Shown here: positions 5,967 to 6,567 of the stretch, one piece after another
Position numbering within the stretch: position 1 is the first letter of the stretch
Layout of the letters: each line of letters starts with the position of its first letter
Source: an uncultured Aliterella sp.
GTDB lineage: Bacteria; Cyanobacteriota; Cyanobacteriia; Cyanobacteriales; Chroococcidiopsidaceae
Length of the DNA: 6,567 bases
Direction of reading: 5' to 3'
Assembly (NCBI GenBank): GCA_905479905.1
Contig: CAJQOK010000343.1
Span: forward strand, 1-6,567
The notes under the pieces: generated by a model
The model's input: the letters and a program-made list of their open reading frames with translations, nothing else
Databases searched by the model: none
Told to the model about the DNA's origin: nothing
Program-made: the position numbers and the translations under genes

Positions 5967-6567
5967 CGGTTCTTTTTGATAACCACGCGATCGCCATAAA
6001 CCAATAATCGCTCTATAGCATCGATCCGATTCAACCAAACTTTAAATTGGTAAGGATTGTCTAACCGATAAAAGCGCATTCCATCAATAAATTGCGACTC
6101 AAAAGCCCTCAACGCCCCTTTGGCGGTACTCAATCGCCCAGGTGTAGGATTAGCTGCAAGTTCGGCTAAAGCCGTTTCTAATACCTTTGCTTTGGCGTTA
6201 AAAGTGGGTTGTCCGCTTTTGACTAAAATAAGTTGGTTATTAGCTAATAAATAATCCCATTGCTGTTGTAAGGAGGTAAACCTAGCCGCCGCCGCACCGA
6301 AAGGCTGACGGTAAGGAATTGGCTCTTTCGCACCGCCTTGGGTGCGTTGAAAGATTCCCTGCAAGTCGCTGTTAAGATTATCTACAGCAAATAGAGCGTA
6401 ACCACTAATGGGCAAATCTCGCGCTAACTGAATTTGATCTACTGCTACGGGAGACGTTAAATTAAATAAACGAATTCCTGGTACAACCAGCGCCGAGCCT
6501 AACTTAGTTGAATTAATCCAAGGTTGAGCAAGACGCTGAAAACGGTAAGTATCTAGCGCGTAAGTCA
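5963..6567 (-). CDS. probable family-10-like glycosyl hydrolase (GHL10/DUF187), C-terminal part
   Basis: The frame stays open from the stop at 5963-5965 to the window edge, giving 200 residues of a longer protein. A TTG at 6413-6415 could be mistaken for a start, but it encodes the leucine in ARDLPISGYALF, and the upstream codons continue in coding style (e.g. QPWINS, ALVVPGIRLFNL), so the gene begins beyond the window. The part with V-x-x-Q-I-x-x-A-R-x-L-x-x-x-G-Y-A-L-F-A-V (residues 42-61) resembles the last strands of the TIM barrel in cyanobacterial GHL10-type glycosylhydrolases, where an I-x-x-Q-x-x-x-x-R helix precedes a G-x-A-x-F strand. The rest (about 65-200) is a mostly helical tail ending KVWLNRIDAIERLLVYGDRVVIKKNR. 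Such proteins may act on envelope polysaccharide, but catalytic residues are not in view. The GHL10 label rests on pattern memory only; the coding call is firm. Confidence 0.55.
   Translation of the reverse strand, partial: TYALDTYRFQRLAQPWINSTKLGSALVVPGIRLFNLTSPVAVDQIQLARDLPISGYALFAVDNLNSDLQGIFQRTQGGAKEPIPYRQPFGAAAARFTSLQQQWDYLLANNQLILVKSGQPTFNAKAKVLETALAELAANPTPGRLSTAKGALRAFESQFIDGMRFYRLDNPYQFKVWLNRIDAIERLLVYGDRVVIKKNR

Noticed and set aside
6413..6415. TTG as the start of a 150-residue protein
   Set aside because: The frame continues open upstream to the window edge with protein-like sequence; the TTG is an internal leucine.

Overview
The window looks like chromosomal DNA of a cyanobacterium. 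The octamer GCGATCGC (HIP1), a hallmark of many cyanobacterial genomes, occurs seven times (2-9, 2576-2583, 2847-2854, 3585-3592, 4517-4524, 5920-5927, 5987-5994). A plant/cyanobacterial-type glycerate kinase and an STRR-like heptamer array fit the same origin. Few starts have a Shine-Dalgarno sequence, also common in this phylum. I cannot name the genus.

Left part (1-3256, + strand): the end of a surface-polysaccharide locus. The 3' end of a Wzt/TagH-type ABC exporter ATPase gene is followed by two GT-B, GT4-like glycosyltransferase genes, then by a 5'-deleted remnant of an adenylylsulfate (APS) kinase gene (cysC). A strong hairpin at 3231-3256 closes the block. The two transferases probably add sugars to a glycan that the ABC system exports. 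The cysC fragment hints that an active-sulfate (PAPS) supply gene once sat here. The first transferase gene and its flanks are visibly AT-rich and free of HIP1, which suggests the recently shuffled part of the locus.

Right part (3270-6567): ordinary-looking chromosomal genes. On the - strand, D-glycerate 3-kinase (photorespiration) is followed by an alpha/beta-hydrolase-fold protein that lacks the nucleophile residue. A nine-unit heptamer array lies between them, directly before the hydrolase start. Divergent from the kinase, with 31 bp between start codons, is a DUF429 protein of predicted RNase H-like fold. It converges, with overlapping stop codons, on the 3' end of a large - strand gene that runs off the window and is probably a cyanobacterial family-10-like glycosyl hydrolase.

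No gene-free stretch exceeds 300 bases; the longest is 1580-1819 (240 bp, AT-rich, several inverted repeats). I saw no tRNA, rRNA, CRISPR array, insertion sequence or replication origin. I found no clear new multi-gene system. The most noteworthy items are the cysC remnant, the hydrolase without its nucleophile, the heptamer array in the hydrolase leader and the overlapping alternative hairpins upstream of the second transferase gene.
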